A DNA stretch of 50,797 bases from Hyphomicrobiales bacterium (GCA_900466875.1 UBNQ01000008.1:1-50797); one strand, 5' to 3'; counted from the stretch's first letter, positions 17,196-26,840 are shown. Translations and numbers: made by a program. The notes: a model not told the origin generated them from the letters alone.

Positions 17196-18527
17196 ATGAG
17201 CGGTGCTGTGGCTCGCATGGCTCTTGCCGGCTATCGCCTTGCAGGTGTGGCGCTCTATCCCCTTGCAGGCCCGTATCTCGCCTTCCGGGCTATGAAGGGT
17301 AAGGAAGATCGCTCGCGGCGGCTGGAAAGGCTAGGATATGCCAGCCAGCCGCGTCCCAGGGGACCGCTGGTCTGGGTCCATTCCGCCAGCGTCGGTGAAA
17401 CCCTTTCCATCCTGCCGCTGATCCGCGAACTGCGCCGTCGCGAAATCCACATTGTGCTCACCACCGGTACCGTCACGTCTGCGGCTCTCGTCGAGGCGCG
17501 GCTCGGTGATGAGGTCATCCATCAATACGTGCCGGTCGACGTCAAATTCCCCATCAAGCGCTTCATCAGCTACTGGAAGCCGGATGCCTGCATCACGGCG
17601 GAATCGGAAATCTGGCCGACGACGGTTGCCGAACTTGCGCGCCGCCGCATTCCGCAGATCCGCGTCAATGCTCGCATATCGGACCGTTCCTTCGGTCGCT
17701 GGAGCAACCACGCCAAGATGGCCGAGGCGCTGTTCGACAAGATGGCGCTCGTGGTTGCCCAGTCCGATCTGGATGCAGAACGGTTCCGCGATCTCGGCGC
17801 ATGGCCGGTCATCGTCTCCGGCAATCTGAAAAGTGATACCGATCCGCCACCCTGCGACGAGCTGCTTCTGGCCAAATACAAGGCCGAGATCGGCGACCGC
17901 AAGACCTGGGCGGCGATCTCCACCTTCGACGGCGAGGAAAAGGCCGCAGCGACCGTTCACCGGGCGCTGAAGCCGAAGAACGGCCAGCTGACCATCATCG
18001 TGCCGCGCCATCCCGACCGCGCCGACGCGATCGAAGCCATGCTGAAAGAAGAAGGGCTGATCGTTGCCCGTCGTTCGCGCAATGACGAGCTGACACCGGA
18101 GACGGACATTTTTCTCGGCGATACCATCGGCGAAATGGGGCTTTACCTCCGATTGACCGAGATCGCCTTTGTCGGCCGCTCGCTGACCAACGAGGGTGGC
18201 CAGAACCCGCTGGAACCGGCCATGATCGGCTGCGCCGTCCTGACCGGGCCGAACATCCAGAATTTCCGCGATGCCTATCAGCACCTCGTCCGCAAGGGCG
18301 GGGCGCGGGTGGTCAAGGATGTCGAGATGCTGGCCAAGGCGGTTCATTACCTGCTGATCACCGATCCCGCCCGAGCTAAGATGGTGGAGGCCGGGGCCGA
18401 TGCGATGGAGGATCTGCGCGGCGCGCTTGCCAAGACCGTCAAGGCGCTCGAACCCTATATCAATCCTTTGACCGTTACTGCGCGCCTGCAGCCGAAGGTC
18501 ACTGCTGCCATCGGCAACAGCCGATGA
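17196..18527 (+). CDS. waaA: 3-deoxy-D-manno-octulosonic acid (Kdo) transferase
   Basis: Membrane-anchored GT30 glycosyltransferase that transfers Kdo from CMP-Kdo to lipid IVA during LPS core synthesis. An N-terminal hydrophobic anchor (ALAGYRLAGVALYPLAGPYL) precedes GPLVWVHSASVGETLSILPL (acceptor-side Glu), WKPDACITAESEIWP, and the C-terminal donor site NEGGQNPLEPAMIGCAVLTG. Length 443 residues, normal. GGGAGCGAGGG upstream of the ATG is a good ribosome site. The stop overlaps the next gene by 4 nt (ATGA), so it is coupled to the HAD gene and lpxK. Confidence 0.95.
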   Translation: MSGAVARMALAGYRLAGVALYPLAGPYLAFRAMKGKEDRSRRLERLGYASQPRPRGPLVWVHSASVGETLSILPLIRELRRREIHIVLTTGTVTSAALVEARLGDEVIHQYVPVDVKFPIKRFISYWKPDACITAESEIWPTTVAELARRRIPQIRVNARISDRSFGRWSNHAKMAEALFDKMALVVAQSDLDAERFRDLGAWPVIVSGNLKSDTDPPPCDELLLAKYKAEIGDRKTWAAISTFDGEEKAAATVHRALKPKNGQLTIIVPRHPDRADAIEAMLKEEGLIVARRSRNDELTPETDIFLGDTIGEMGLYLRLTEIAFVGRSLTNEGGQNPLEPAMIGCAVLTGPNIQNFRDAYQHLVRKGGARVVKDVEMLAKAVHYLLITDPARAKMVEAGADAMEDLRGALAKTVKALEPYINPLTVTARLQPKVTAAIGNSR

Positions 18528-19267
18528 GTTCGGCCCCCGCGATCGCGGGCATCCTGTTCGACAAGGACGGTACGCTCATTCGTTATGACGAAAGCTGGGG
18601 TCCGGTAAACCGCGAGGCCGCCCGCATCGCCGCAGCCGGCAATGCGGCACTCGAACCCGTGCTGCTGGTCGCCGGCGGTATGGACCCCGAGACCGGCAAG
18701 ACCAAGGCAGACAGCCTGCTCGCCGCCGGTAATTCCGCCGAGATTGCCGAAGGTTTCGTCGCCGCCGGATCGCCGCTCGATGTGGTCGACCTGACCCGTG
18801 AACTCGATGCGTTGTTCCTGCGGGCCGCGGAATTTTCCGTCCCGGTTGCCGATCTTCCAGCCGTGTTCTCCGACCTGAAGGCGCGCGGCCTCAAGCTTGG
18901 CATTGCTTCCAGCGACAACGAAAAAGCGATCCGCCGCATGGCGGAAAGCTTCGGCATTTCCGGTCATGTCGATTTCATCGCCGGTTACGACAGCGGCTAC
19001 GGCACAAAACCCCAGCCGGGCATGATGTTGGCCTTCTGCGAAGCCGTTGGTCTTGAACCGAGAGAGGTCGCGATGGTGGGCGACAACAATCACGACATGC
19101 ATATGGGCCGCGCCGCGGGTGCCGGGCTGAACCTCGCTGTGCTGACCGGCACCGGAACGCGCGAGACGCTTTCGGCGCTCGCCGACCACTGCCTTGCCGA
19201 CATTACGGCACTCTCCGACATCATCTTCGCTTCGGCATCGCCCAGCGCGGTTTCCGCGGGAGAGTAG
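18524..19267 (+). CDS. HAD-superfamily phosphatase (Gph-like) in the lipid A cluster
   Basis: A 247-residue HAD subfamily IA hydrolase. Motif I is [14 protein letters not shown] at residues 9-22, motif [10 protein letters not shown], and motif [22 protein letters not shown] near residue 185. It overlaps waaA by 4 nt and is followed by lpxK after 5 nt, so it is translated as part of the waaA-lpxK operon. A role in lipid A/Kdo metabolism is an inference from position; phosphoglycolate phosphatase activity is the default family guess. Confidence 0.87.
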   Translation: MSSAPAIAGILFDKDGTLIRYDESWGPVNREAARIAAAGNAALEPVLLVAGGMDPETGKTKADSLLAAGNSAEIAEGFVAAGSPLDVVDLTRELDALFLRAAEFSVPVADLPAVFSDLKARGLKLGIASSDNEKAIRRMAESFGISGHVDFIAGYDSGYGTKPQPGMMLAFCEAVGLEPREVAMVGDNNHDMHMGRAAGAGLNLAVLTGTGTRETLSALADHCLADITALSDIIFASASPSAVSAGE

Positions 19268-19272
19268 AAGCG

Positions 19273-20316
19273 ATGGTTTCCGAAGCACCGCCCTTCTGGT
19301 GGGAAAAGGCCGATTGGCGCGCTTACGCGCTGATGCCGTTTTCGGCCCTCTACGGCGCGATTTCGGGAAGAAGGATGCGCACCGCCAAACGCGCCTCCGC
19401 CTCGGTTCCGGTTATCTGCGTCGGCAACTTCACCGTCGGCGGCGCCGGCAAGACCCCGACCTCGATCGCGCTCGCAAGGGCGGCAAAGGCAATGGGGCAC
19501 ATACCGGGTTTCTTGAGCCGCGGTTACGGCAGCTCGCTGGATGTGACGACGCTGGTCGAGCGTGATCGCCACAGGGCCGACGCCGTGGGCGACGAGGCGC
19601 TGCTTCTCGCCGCCGAAGCCATGACGGTGATCTCGCGCAGGCGCGTCGATGGTGCCAAAAGACTGGCCGCCGAAGGCGCCGATCTGATCATTATGGACGA
19701 CGGTTTCCAGAGTGCGCGCCTGCATCTGGATTTCGCCCTGGTGGTGATCGACAGCGTCAGGGGCATCGGCAACGGCCATCTCGTGCCGGGCGGACCGGTG
19801 CGCGCACCGATAGCGGAACAGATGCACCAGCTTTCGGCACTCCTCAAGGTCGGCAATGGAGACGCCGCGGATGCGCTGGTCCGCAGGGCAGCCCGTGCCG
19901 GCAAGGCGATCCACGTGGCAACCCTTCAGCCGCGCCCGGACGGAACTCTGGCGGGCAAAAACGTGCTGGCCTATGCCGGCATCGCCGACCCGGAAAAATT
20001 CTACCGCACGGTGAGATCGATCGGCGGAATGATCTCGACGACCCGCTCCTTTCCCGATCACCATTATTTCACCGAGGACGAGATGCAGTCGTTGCTCGAC
20101 GATGCCGAGCGCGAGGGCCTGATACTGGCCACCACGTCCAAGGACGCCGCCCGCCTCGCCGGCCATTCCGGCCCGGCCCGCGAATTGCTGGAAAGATCGA
20201 AGATCGTCGAGGTCGACATGGTCTTCGATGACCCGCACGGACCCGTGTCCATGATCGAGACGGCGTTCAGGAATTTTCGTGAAAGACGGTTGCGCGAAGG
20301 CGCGGCCAAGGGCTGA
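19273..20316 (+). CDS. lpxK: Tetraacyldisaccharide 4'-kinase LpxK
   Basis: Inner-membrane enzyme that phosphorylates the 4' position of the lipid A precursor to make lipid IVA, the acceptor for WaaA. The P-loop region [19 protein letters not shown] starts near residue 50 and [20 protein letters not shown] near residue 139 carries the catalytic Asp. Length 347 residues. Last gene of the waaA operon; it meets the convergent DUF2093 gene 4 nt after its stop. Confidence 0.95.
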   Translation: MVSEAPPFWWEKADWRAYALMPFSALYGAISGRRMRTAKRASASVPVICVGNFTVGGAGKTPTSIALARAAKAMGHIPGFLSRGYGSSLDVTTLVERDRHRADAVGDEALLLAAEAMTVISRRRVDGAKRLAAEGADLIIMDDGFQSARLHLDFALVVIDSVRGIGNGHLVPGGPVRAPIAEQMHQLSALLKVGNGDAADALVRRAARAGKAIHVATLQPRPDGTLAGKNVLAYAGIADPEKFYRTVRSIGGMISTTRSFPDHHYFTEDEMQSLLDDAEREGLILATTSKDAARLAGHSGPARELLERSKIVEVDMVFDDPHGPVSMIETAFRNFRERRLREGAAKG

Positions 20317-20320
20317 TCTT

Positions 20321-20554
20321 TCAGCCCACCTGCTGATTGGGCAGCGTGCCGGCGCGTTTTTCGGCTTCGAGCGAGGTGGCGCAGTCCACATAGGCTTCCT
20401 GCCGGGCAACGCTCCAGTAACGCAGCTCGTCGACCGGAATATGCACGCCGGTGGCTGCGCACACGACGTAGGAGCCGGCGCTGAGGATCTGATAGTCGCC
20501 GTCGAGATAGCGGATCTTGGCCTCGCGAAAGCCGCTTCCCTCAAACCGGTTCAT
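20321..20554 (-). CDS. DUF2093 family protein
   Basis: A 77-residue conserved alphaproteobacterial protein of unknown function. The family signature is complete: MNRFEGSGFREAKIRYLDGD, then SYVVCAATGVHIPVDELRYW and SVARQEAYVDC. The ATG at 20554 is the family start; an upstream start would add eight Arg-rich residues. Two Cys residues (VVCAATG and YVDCATS) could bind metal, but that is speculative. It sits between lpxK and mutL, in mutL orientation, 81 nt downstream of the mutL stop. Confidence 0.88.
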   Translation of the reverse strand: MNRFEGSGFREAKIRYLDGDYQILSAGSYVVCAATGVHIPVDELRYWSVARQEAYVDCATSLEAEKRAGTLPNQQVG

Positions 20555-20635
20555 GACGCGTCTCCTGCGAAAAAACATGGGGCCCCCTCTAACCCGAACC
20601 GGGAGCGATTACCAGATCGCTTTTGACCGCGGTCC

Positions 20636-22513
20636 TCAACTGCGCCCGAACAGTCGCTCTATATCAGAAAGCTTGAGTTCGATATAGGTCGGCCGCCCAT
20701 GGTTGCAGGTGCCCGAACCGGGCGTCGCCTCCATCTGACGCAAAAGCGCATTCATCTCGTCGGGCTTCAGCCGCCGCCCGGACCGGACCGATCCGTGGCA
20801 GGCCATCGTCGCGGCGATGTATTCGAGCTTGTTCCGGAGGCCGCTTGCGGTGTTCCATTCGGCGATCTCGTCGGCGAGATCGCGGACAAGCGCGCTCGCA
20901 TCCACCTCGCCGAGCATGGCCGGCGTTTCGCGCACGGCAACCGCCCCCGGGCCGAAGCGCTCGATCGCAAGGCCCAGCCTGTCGAGTTCAGTCGCATGCA
21001 CCATCAGCCGGTCGCAATCCTCTTCCGGCAGATCGATGATTTCGGGGATCAGCAAAACCTGCGAGGCAAGGCGGTCGTTTTCCAGCGCCTTGCGCAGGCT
21101 TTCATAGACCAGCCGTTCATGTGCGGCATGCTGGTCGACGATCACGAGGCCTTTTTCGGTCTGGGCGACGATATAGTTCTCGTGCACCTGCGCGCGGGCG
21201 GCACCCAGCCGGTAGCCTGCGGCGGTTTTTTCTGGCGTATAGGGTGTTTCCGCAACCGTATCGGCGCGAGCCGTCGGCGCGGCAAAGGCGTCGAAACCCG
21301 ATTGCACCGGCCGGGCCGCATAGGCGGCTGCGATATCGAGATCTAGCGGCCTTGAAGGGGAGGACGATGCGGACCAGCTTGCCTGCGGAGCGGCAGAATG
21401 CGGATAGGAGCGCTGTTGAAAACCAGGTCCCGGCGTCTCGGAAAAGCCCTGCTGTGCCGATGCCTGGTGAAACGAGCCGGGCTGGAAAGCCCGCAGCATG
21501 GCGGCCGCACCTGTGGTCGAGGCGCGGTCGCCCTCGCGGTGCAGCGCCTGACGGATGGCGCCGACGATCAGCCCGCGCACCAGCTGCGGATCGCGGAAGC
21601 GCACATCGGCCTTGGCCGGATGCACATTGACGTCAACAAATGCGGGATCGAGGTCGATCGACAGTACCGCGACCGGATAACGCCCGGCCGGCATCTGTTC
21701 GGCATAGGCGCCGCGGATGGCCGAGAGAATCAGCTTGTCCTGCACCGGGCGGCCGTTGACGAAGGCGAATTGGTGCGCCGAGTTGCCGCGGTGAAAGGTC
21801 GGTACGCCGACAAAGCCGGAGAGCGACACGTCCTCGCGCCCGGCATCGATCTCGATCGCGTTGTCCTTGAATTCGGGGCCGAGGATCTGCGCCATGCGGG
21901 CGAGATGGTCTTCGCCGGTCGCCGGAAATTCCAGCGTCGACCGGTCGGAGCCCGACAGCACGAAACGGATATGCGGAAAGGCGATCGCCATGCGCTTGAC
22001 CACTTCGGTGATCGCCGCCGCTTCCGCCCGCTCCGTCTTCATGAATTTCAGCCGGGCAGGGGTTGCGAAGAACAGATCGCTCACTTCGACCACCGTGCCC
22101 TGGTTGGCCGGTGCCGGCTTGACCGGCGATGCCGCGCCGCCATGGACGGACACCTGAAAGCCGGATGGATCACCATTGCGGCGGCTGGTGATCGTCAGCC
22201 GTGCGACGGAGCCGATCGATGGCAGCGCTTCGCCGCGGAAGCCGAGCGTGTGGATATCGTCCAGCGTCGTGGAGATCTTCGACGTGCAATGGCGGCGCAC
22301 GGCAAGCTCCAGATCCGCCGCATCCATGCCCGAACCGTTGTCGGTGACGCGCACGAGGCTTTTGCCCCCGCCGGCCGTGGCGATTTCGATACGTGTCGCA
22401 CCGGCATCGATTGCATTCTCGATCAATTCCTTCGTCGCGCTGGCCGGTCGTTCGATGACTTCGCCGGCGGCAATCTGGTTGATCAGGGTTTCAGGCAGGA
22501 GTTTTACGGACAT
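20636..22513 (-). CDS. mutL: DNA mismatch repair protein MutL, endonuclease type
   Basis: Couples MutS recognition to strand incision. The N-terminal GHKL ATPase shows [20 protein letters not shown] with the catalytic Glu, [11 protein letters not shown] and [13 protein letters not shown]. The C-terminal domain contains the endonuclease motif DQHA-x2-E-x4-E at residues 460-471, plus ACHGSVRSG and CNHGRPT, so this MutL should nick DNA itself, as expected where MutH is absent. An Ala/Pro/Ser-rich linker of about 100 residues lies between. The start at 22513 ([13 protein letters not shown]) is the family start. Length 625 residues. Confidence 0.95.
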   Translation of the reverse strand: MSVKLLPETLINQIAAGEVIERPASATKELIENAIDAGATRIEIATAGGGKSLVRVTDNGSGMDAADLELAVRRHCTSKISTTLDDIHTLGFRGEALPSIGSVARLTITSRRNGDPSGFQVSVHGGAASPVKPAPANQGTVVEVSDLFFATPARLKFMKTERAEAAAITEVVKRMAIAFPHIRFVLSGSDRSTLEFPATGEDHLARMAQILGPEFKDNAIEIDAGREDVSLSGFVGVPTFHRGNSAHQFAFVNGRPVQDKLILSAIRGAYAEQMPAGRYPVAVLSIDLDPAFVDVNVHPAKADVRFRDPQLVRGLIVGAIRQALHREGDRASTTGAAAMLRAFQPGSFHQASAQQGFSETPGPGFQQRSYPHSAAPQASWSASSSPSRPLDLDIAAAYAARPVQSGFDAFAAPTARADTVAETPYTPEKTAAGYRLGAARAQVHENYIVAQTEKGLVIVDQHAAHERLVYESLRKALENDRLASQVLLIPEIIDLPEEDCDRLMVHATELDRLGLAIERFGPGAVAVRETPAMLGEVDASALVRDLADEIAEWNTASGLRNKLEYIAATMACHGSVRSGRRLKPDEMNALLRQMEATPGSGTCNHGRPTYIELKLSDIERLFGRS

Positions 22514-22664
22514 TCGCCCATTTTCGGGGATTCTGCTGCCGGAGAAAAGGGCTGCGACATAATTATCCTCGGCAATCGTCTCAATGCGAAACGCCATTAA
22601 TCCGGCCTTAAGGTAAACGGGCTAGGTTCCTCTATAGAAATTGGATGAATCCGGGAGAGTATCT

Positions 22665-22796
22665 ATGCTCTTCGCGAATGACCAAAGTGGCGGCCAGCTG
22701 GGCACCGCGACAACAACCTGGTCCTTCGTTGATGACTTGCAGCCAGCATGTTCCCTACTGACCAGCGTGAAGGACGTTTTGCCGATCGAATATTGA
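22665..22796 (+). CDS. Possible 43-residue small ORF upstream of the PAS-REC gene
   Basis: An ATG at 22665 with GGGAGAG at 22653-22659 opens a 43-codon frame beginning MLFANDQSGGQLGTATTTW and ending VKDVLPIEY, 55 nt before the PAS-REC start. Composition is protein-like but I recognise no family. It could be a small protein, a leader peptide or chance. It occupies most of the 338 nt between mutL and the PAS-REC gene; the remainder must hold the divergent promoters, in which I see nothing definite. Confidence 0.25.
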   Translation: MLFANDQSGGQLGTATTTWSFVDDLQPACSLLTSVKDVLPIEY

Positions 22797-22851
22797 ATCG
22801 GCTGACCGGGCATGGCGAAAAGCCATCCTGAAAGCATACGGAGTTTCATCC

Positions 22852-24531
22852 ATGAATGATTTGGACACGGCGGATCCGAACATTCAGACTGCCATCCTGG
22901 AAGCACTGGCCGAAGGCATGTCCGCGGCGGTGCTGTTGTATGACAGAAATGACCTGGTTGTATTCGCCAGCCAGCAGCTCGCGAATATCGTCCGGGTGCA
23001 ACCCCGCCTTCTGCTGCCGGGAACCCGTATCCGCGATCTTCTCGCAGCCATGTACGATGCCGGCATCCGGCTCGTCGCCGACACCCACAATTATCGCCGT
23101 GCGCTCAGCCGCGAGGACTGGGTTGCCGAACAGATTGCCGGCCTCTGGAAGGAACGCTCCGAAAGCCTGGAACGGCCCAGTCCGGATCGCTGGCTGAGCG
23201 TCGTCAAGCGTCGTCTCCCGTCGGGTTACGGGATCTGCGTCGTCAAAGACGTGTCCGAGCAGAAAAAGCGCGAGGAACAGTGGCGGCTCGACACCGAACG
23301 CGTCCAGGTGACGGAAGAAGTCCTCGACAATCTGCCTTTTCCGATCAGCGTCAAGGACCGCAATTCCACCTTCGTCGCGGTCAACAAGGCCAATTGCGAC
23401 TTTCTCGATCTGCCTGCCGATGCCATCCTTGGCCACAAGGGAACCGACATCAACAACAAGGCGTTCGAAGATCGCCTGGTGCCGATCAACCAGCATGTCT
23501 ACGAGACCGGCGAACCGATCCAGCTGCCTGAGCGCATTACCCGCCCGGACGGATCGACGGTCATGACGATCGTCCACAAATACCGTATCGGCAAACCCGG
23601 TCGTTATTATCTCGTAACGGTCAAGCAGGACGTGTCGTCGATTGCTGCCGGCGCCGGTGCCGACCCGTCGCTGCAAGCGACCGAATGGGCCTCGAACTTC
23701 GTTCCGATCGACATGACGCGTGATCCTGCTCCGGCCTTGCCGATCGGTTCGGGTTCCGCTGTCATGGGTGCAAAAATACTCGTCGTCAGCCGTTTCGCCG
23801 ATACGGTGGCCGAGGCGATCGATGTCCTGTCGCGACAGGGGGCCGATGTTTCCGCCGCCGCCGATGCCGACGAATTCACCCTGTTTCTTCAGCTTGCCGC
23901 AGAGGCCGATGTCCGCATCGATCTCGTCGCGATCGATGCCCGCATGCCGGCGGAGTTGATGCAGGTTGCGGAAGCGTATGGTGTCCCGGCGTTGCGGGTC
24001 GAGGGGGGAGCTTTCGGCGCAAGCCTGCCGATCATGATCGCTGCCGAATTGCGCAAGCCGCTTGAGGACGTCGTCCTGCCGCCGGCCGATGGGCAGACCT
24101 TCCCGAAGGTGCCGAAGGACGAAAGTGTCGATGTCCTGGTTGCCGAAGACAACGAGGTGAACCAGATCGTCTTTTCCCAGATCATCGAAGGTCTCGGCTA
24201 CCGTTATGTCCTGGCTGTCGATGGCGAAGAGGCCGTCCGCCTGTGGCGCGAACATTCGCCCCGCCTGGTCCTGATGGACGTGACGCTGCCGAAACTGACG
24301 GGTTTCGAGGCCTCCGCAGCGATCCGGGCGCTGGAAGACGCGGATCAGCCTGTGCCGATCATCGGCGTCCTGCCGCAGGCCTTCGACCGTGACCGGGAAG
24401 CCTGCATCGAGGCCGGCATGAATGATGTGATCTTGAAGCCGATCAGCCCGGAAGCCCTCGATGCGGTGTTCCAGCGGTTCCTCGCCATTGCCGACGACGA
24501 GATCGAGGCGGAAGCCTGGCCCGTTTCGTGA
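22852..24531 (+). CDS. PAS-containing response regulator without a kinase domain
   Basis: A 559-residue cytosolic protein. A PAS-7-like domain (residues 15-140, AVLLYDRNDLVVFASQQLA), a second PAS domain (about 155-265, VLDNLPFPISVKDRNSTFVA), a degenerate receiver-like domain (about 305-420) and a C-terminal receiver domain (about 423-545) with acidic pocket VLVAEDNEVNQ, phosphoacceptor Asp476 (VLMDVTLPKLTG) and Lys in MNDVILKPIS. No HisKA or HATPase domain is present. It looks like the output half of a hybrid kinase, phosphorylated by a separate partner. A GGDEF-EAL gene follows after 86 nt and is the likely partner. Confidence 0.85.
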   Translation: MNDLDTADPNIQTAILEALAEGMSAAVLLYDRNDLVVFASQQLANIVRVQPRLLLPGTRIRDLLAAMYDAGIRLVADTHNYRRALSREDWVAEQIAGLWKERSESLERPSPDRWLSVVKRRLPSGYGICVVKDVSEQKKREEQWRLDTERVQVTEEVLDNLPFPISVKDRNSTFVAVNKANCDFLDLPADAILGHKGTDINNKAFEDRLVPINQHVYETGEPIQLPERITRPDGSTVMTIVHKYRIGKPGRYYLVTVKQDVSSIAAGAGADPSLQATEWASNFVPIDMTRDPAPALPIGSGSAVMGAKILVVSRFADTVAEAIDVLSRQGADVSAAADADEFTLFLQLAAEADVRIDLVAIDARMPAELMQVAEAYGVPALRVEGGAFGASLPIMIAAELRKPLEDVVLPPADGQTFPKVPKDESVDVLVAEDNEVNQIVFSQIIEGLGYRYVLAVDGEEAVRLWREHSPRLVLMDVTLPKLTGFEASAAIRALEDADQPVPIIGVLPQAFDRDREACIEAGMNDVILKPISPEALDAVFQRFLAIADDEIEAEAWPVS

Positions 24532-24554
24532 CCGGTTGTGCCTTAAGCTGATAC

Positions 24555-24597
24555 ACCAGCAGAGTTTCTTAATCTTTGTCCCGCATCCTCTGCTGGT
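24555..24597 (+). terminator. 10 bp hairpin between the PAS-REC and GGDEF-EAL genes
   Basis: ACCAGCAGAG (24555-24564) and CTCTGCTGGT (24588-24597) form a perfect 10 bp stem with a 23 nt loop, 21 nt before the GGDEF-EAL start codon. The few Ts after it make a weak terminator or attenuator; it could lower expression of the second gene. Confidence 0.5.
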
Positions 24598-24617
24598 TTC
24601 GACAAGCAGGATTTTTT

Positions 24618-25973
24618 ATGCAGCCAGCGGGCAACCCATTGCCGCACGTCAGCCAGAACGAGTTGCAGGCCATGGCCTACAGCGATCCGTTGACGGGCCT
24701 GGGCAACCGCTACCGGTTGCGCGACAAGGTGCGCCTGCTTGCCGCCGAACGGGCGGACGATCCGGCGCCCTTTGCCATCTGCATCGCCAATCTCGACGGT
24801 TTCAAGCCGATCAACGATCTCTTCGGCTCGGAAGCAGGCGACGAGATCCTCTGTCAGGTCGCTCATCGCCTGAAGGCCTGCATGCCGGATGGCGCAACGG
24901 TGACGCGTCACGATGGTGACGAATTCGCCTTTGTCCTTCCTCTCGTTTTCGAGCGGGTAGGGGCGGAGCGCATCGGACAGATGATGAAGGATGTTCTGTC
25001 CGCCCCGTATGATCTCGGCGACCGTAATGTTCGCCTCTCGGCATCCTTCGGTTTTGCCATCTATCCCTTTGCAGGTGAGGAATTCGAAAACTTGCTGAAG
25101 AGCGCCGAAACGGCCCTCTACCGGTCCAAGCGCCGCGGCCGCGCCCAGATCACCGTCTATTCCACCGAAATCGCCCAGGAAATGAAGCGCGCCACGCAGA
25201 TCGAGCAGGCGCTGCGCAATGCGATCATCACCGATGCGGTCGATGTGCATTTCCAGCCGATCGTGCGTATCCGCGACGGCATGGTCGCAGGTTTCGAGGC
25301 CTTGGCCCGTTGGCGTGATGCCGATCTCGGCTTCGTCTCGCCCGCCGTTTTCGTGCCGCTCGCCGAAGAGCGCGGCTTCATCGATGCGCTGTCGGATACG
25401 CTGCTGCGCAAGGCGGCCGAAGCAGCACTTTCATGGCCGCGCGAGCTGTTCCTGTCGTTCAATCTTTCGTCCGCCCAGCTGATGGATCCGGGCACGTCGA
25501 GCAACATTCTCTCGACCCTGTCGCGCGTGGGCCTCGACCCGCGGCGCGTCGAACTGGAAATCACCGAAACCGCGGTGATGACCTCGGCCGATACCGCCCA
25601 GCGCATCATCTCGGAATTGCGGGCAAGCGGCGTGCGCATTTCGCTGGATGATTTCGGCACCGGCCAGTCCAGCCTCGGCCGGCTGCGTGACTTCACCTTC
25701 GACAAGGTCAAGATCGACCGCGCCTTCATCTCGCGCATCACCTCTGACCGGGCATCCGAACATATCGTGCGCGCCATCATCGCCATGTGCCAGGGGCTGG
25801 ATCTGGAAGTCGTCGCCGAAGGCATCGAGGAACAAGCCGATGTCGAGATGCTGCGCGCGCTCGGCTGCGGCATGGGCCAGGGCTATCACTACGGCCGGCC
25901 GGTAGATGGCTCAGCCACGTTGCGCTATCTGCAGGACCACTATCACGATTTCATGGCGCTCGAGCGGATCTGA
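24618..25973 (+). CDS. GGDEF-EAL domain protein, probable c-di-GMP phosphodiesterase
   Basis: A 451-residue cytosolic protein with no membrane segment. The GGDEF domain (about residues 20-185) has the signature changed to DGDEF at 99-103 and no RxxD inhibitory site. The EAL domain (about 195-445) keeps FEALARW (Glu227), FNLSSAQL, ELEITETAVM, DDFGTG, KVKIDR and VAEGIEEQ, so hydrolysis of c-di-GMP looks intact while cyclase activity is doubtful. The ATG at 24618 with AGCAGGA upstream is chosen over a TTG 42 nt earlier. It is paired with the upstream PAS-REC gene. Confidence 0.9.
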   Translation: MQPAGNPLPHVSQNELQAMAYSDPLTGLGNRYRLRDKVRLLAAERADDPAPFAICIANLDGFKPINDLFGSEAGDEILCQVAHRLKACMPDGATVTRHDGDEFAFVLPLVFERVGAERIGQMMKDVLSAPYDLGDRNVRLSASFGFAIYPFAGEEFENLLKSAETALYRSKRRGRAQITVYSTEIAQEMKRATQIEQALRNAIITDAVDVHFQPIVRIRDGMVAGFEALARWRDADLGFVSPAVFVPLAEERGFIDALSDTLLRKAAEAALSWPRELFLSFNLSSAQLMDPGTSSNILSTLSRVGLDPRRVELEITETAVMTSADTAQRIISELRASGVRISLDDFGTGQSSLGRLRDFTFDKVKIDRAFISRITSDRASEHIVRAIIAMCQGLDLEVVAEGIEEQADVEMLRALGCGMGQGYHYGRPVDGSATLRYLQDHYHDFMALERI

Positions 25974-25992
25974 GGCGCGCCGCTGTCGGTCT

Positions 25993-26280
25993 CTACGAGG
26001 CAGGCGGATATTGCCGTGCACCATGGAGCACGCGGATAATGTCAATGAAATGCGGGTCGTCCAGCGTGTAGACCAGCCGGAATGGTGTGCGCGGCACAGT
26101 TATTTCGCGGGTTCCGGCAACCTCGCCTTCACGGCCCAACAGCGGAAAACTTTCGAGTTGTTCCGCGACCGTGAAAATGGCCGTCAGAACACGTTCAAGA
26201 CCTGTGAGGCTTTCCGGTTCGATATGCTGTTTTATCGCGTCCAGATCGGCCTCTGCCGTATCCTGAAAGCGGACGTGCAT
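25993..26280 (-). CDS. ParE/RelE-superfamily toxin (TA module 2)
   Basis: A 95-residue protein starting MHVRFQDTAEADLDAIKQHI with LESFPLLGREGEVAGTREI, PFRLVYTLDD and a C-terminal VLHGARQYP, the RelE/ParE plasmid-stabilisation pattern. Its ATG shares one base with the antitoxin stop (TGATG), indicating coupled translation. It differs in sequence from module 1 and is not a recent duplicate. Convergent with the GGDEF-EAL gene, 19 nt apart. Confidence 0.87.
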   Translation of the reverse strand: MHVRFQDTAEADLDAIKQHIEPESLTGLERVLTAIFTVAEQLESFPLLGREGEVAGTREITVPRTPFRLVYTLDDPHFIDIIRVLHGARQYPPAS

Positions 26281-26456
26281 CAGAAGCCAAACTTGCGGCG
26301 GGTTTCATCCAGCGTCTTGTAGGTCGCCTTGCCACTACGTTTGTGGTCCAGAGCTTGCTCGATCTGCTCATTCATCCAGGCACGATGCGAAGGCGTGATA
26401 TCCGCATCCGCAACAGGTGCCAGATTATCAGTGGCAAGGCCTTCGTCTTTGAGCAT
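26280..26456 (-). CDS. Antitoxin (TA module 2)
   Basis: A 58-residue protein, MLKDEGLATDNLAPVADADI followed by TPSHRAWMNEQIEQALDHKR. The pattern of a C-terminal helix with Asp/Glu/Lys and RRKFGF at the end fits short antitoxins paired with ParE toxins. The second ATG (26456) has AGG 8 nt upstream; an ATG two codons earlier is possible. Its stop overlaps the toxin start by one base. Confidence 0.78.
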   Translation of the reverse strand: MLKDEGLATDNLAPVADADITPSHRAWMNEQIEQALDHKRSGKATYKTLDETRRKFGF

Positions 26457-26558
26457 GGTCATGACCTACAATACCAGATTGCCGTTGGTTTCGGTAGAGG
26501 GCGAAATGACAAGCTGACGGGTGATGTCCGGGTTCAGCCCAAACCAGTCATTACAGCG

Positions 26559-26840
26559 CTAACACTTCGCACGGTTTACAGCGATCACGCGCCCCAAAAA
26601 GGCTATGACTAAAGGTATCCATACTGCCAAAACCAAATAGGATGTTGCTTTCGCGCCGACACATTCGCTCTCATCAATTTGACAGCTTCGAGCTACTCCC
26701 ATTCGAAGCTCAAATATCGCGATGAACAGTAAGGCTCCAACCACGATCAAGGATATCCAAGTCCGGACGCCTCGGCTTACCGTCAAAATTGATATGATGA
26801 GGACGATGCAGGGCAGAAGATTTATAAGCCCCAGAGACAT
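26559..26840 (-). CDS. Small predicted membrane protein, orphan
   Basis: A 93-residue hydrophobic protein with three likely transmembrane segments: GLINLLPCIVLIISILTV, TWISLIVVGALLFIAIFELR and TSYLVLAVWIPLVIAFLGRV. Two Cys flank a short acidic loop (SCQIDESEC). The ATG at 26840 has a weak GTGGAA upstream; a TTG ten codons earlier is the alternative. I recognise no family. Its base composition is less GC-rich than the neighbouring housekeeping genes, suggesting acquired DNA. Confidence 0.5.
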   Translation of the reverse strand: MSLGLINLLPCIVLIISILTVSRGVRTWISLIVVGALLFIAIFELRMGVARSCQIDESECVGAKATSYLVLAVWIPLVIAFLGRVIAVNRAKC

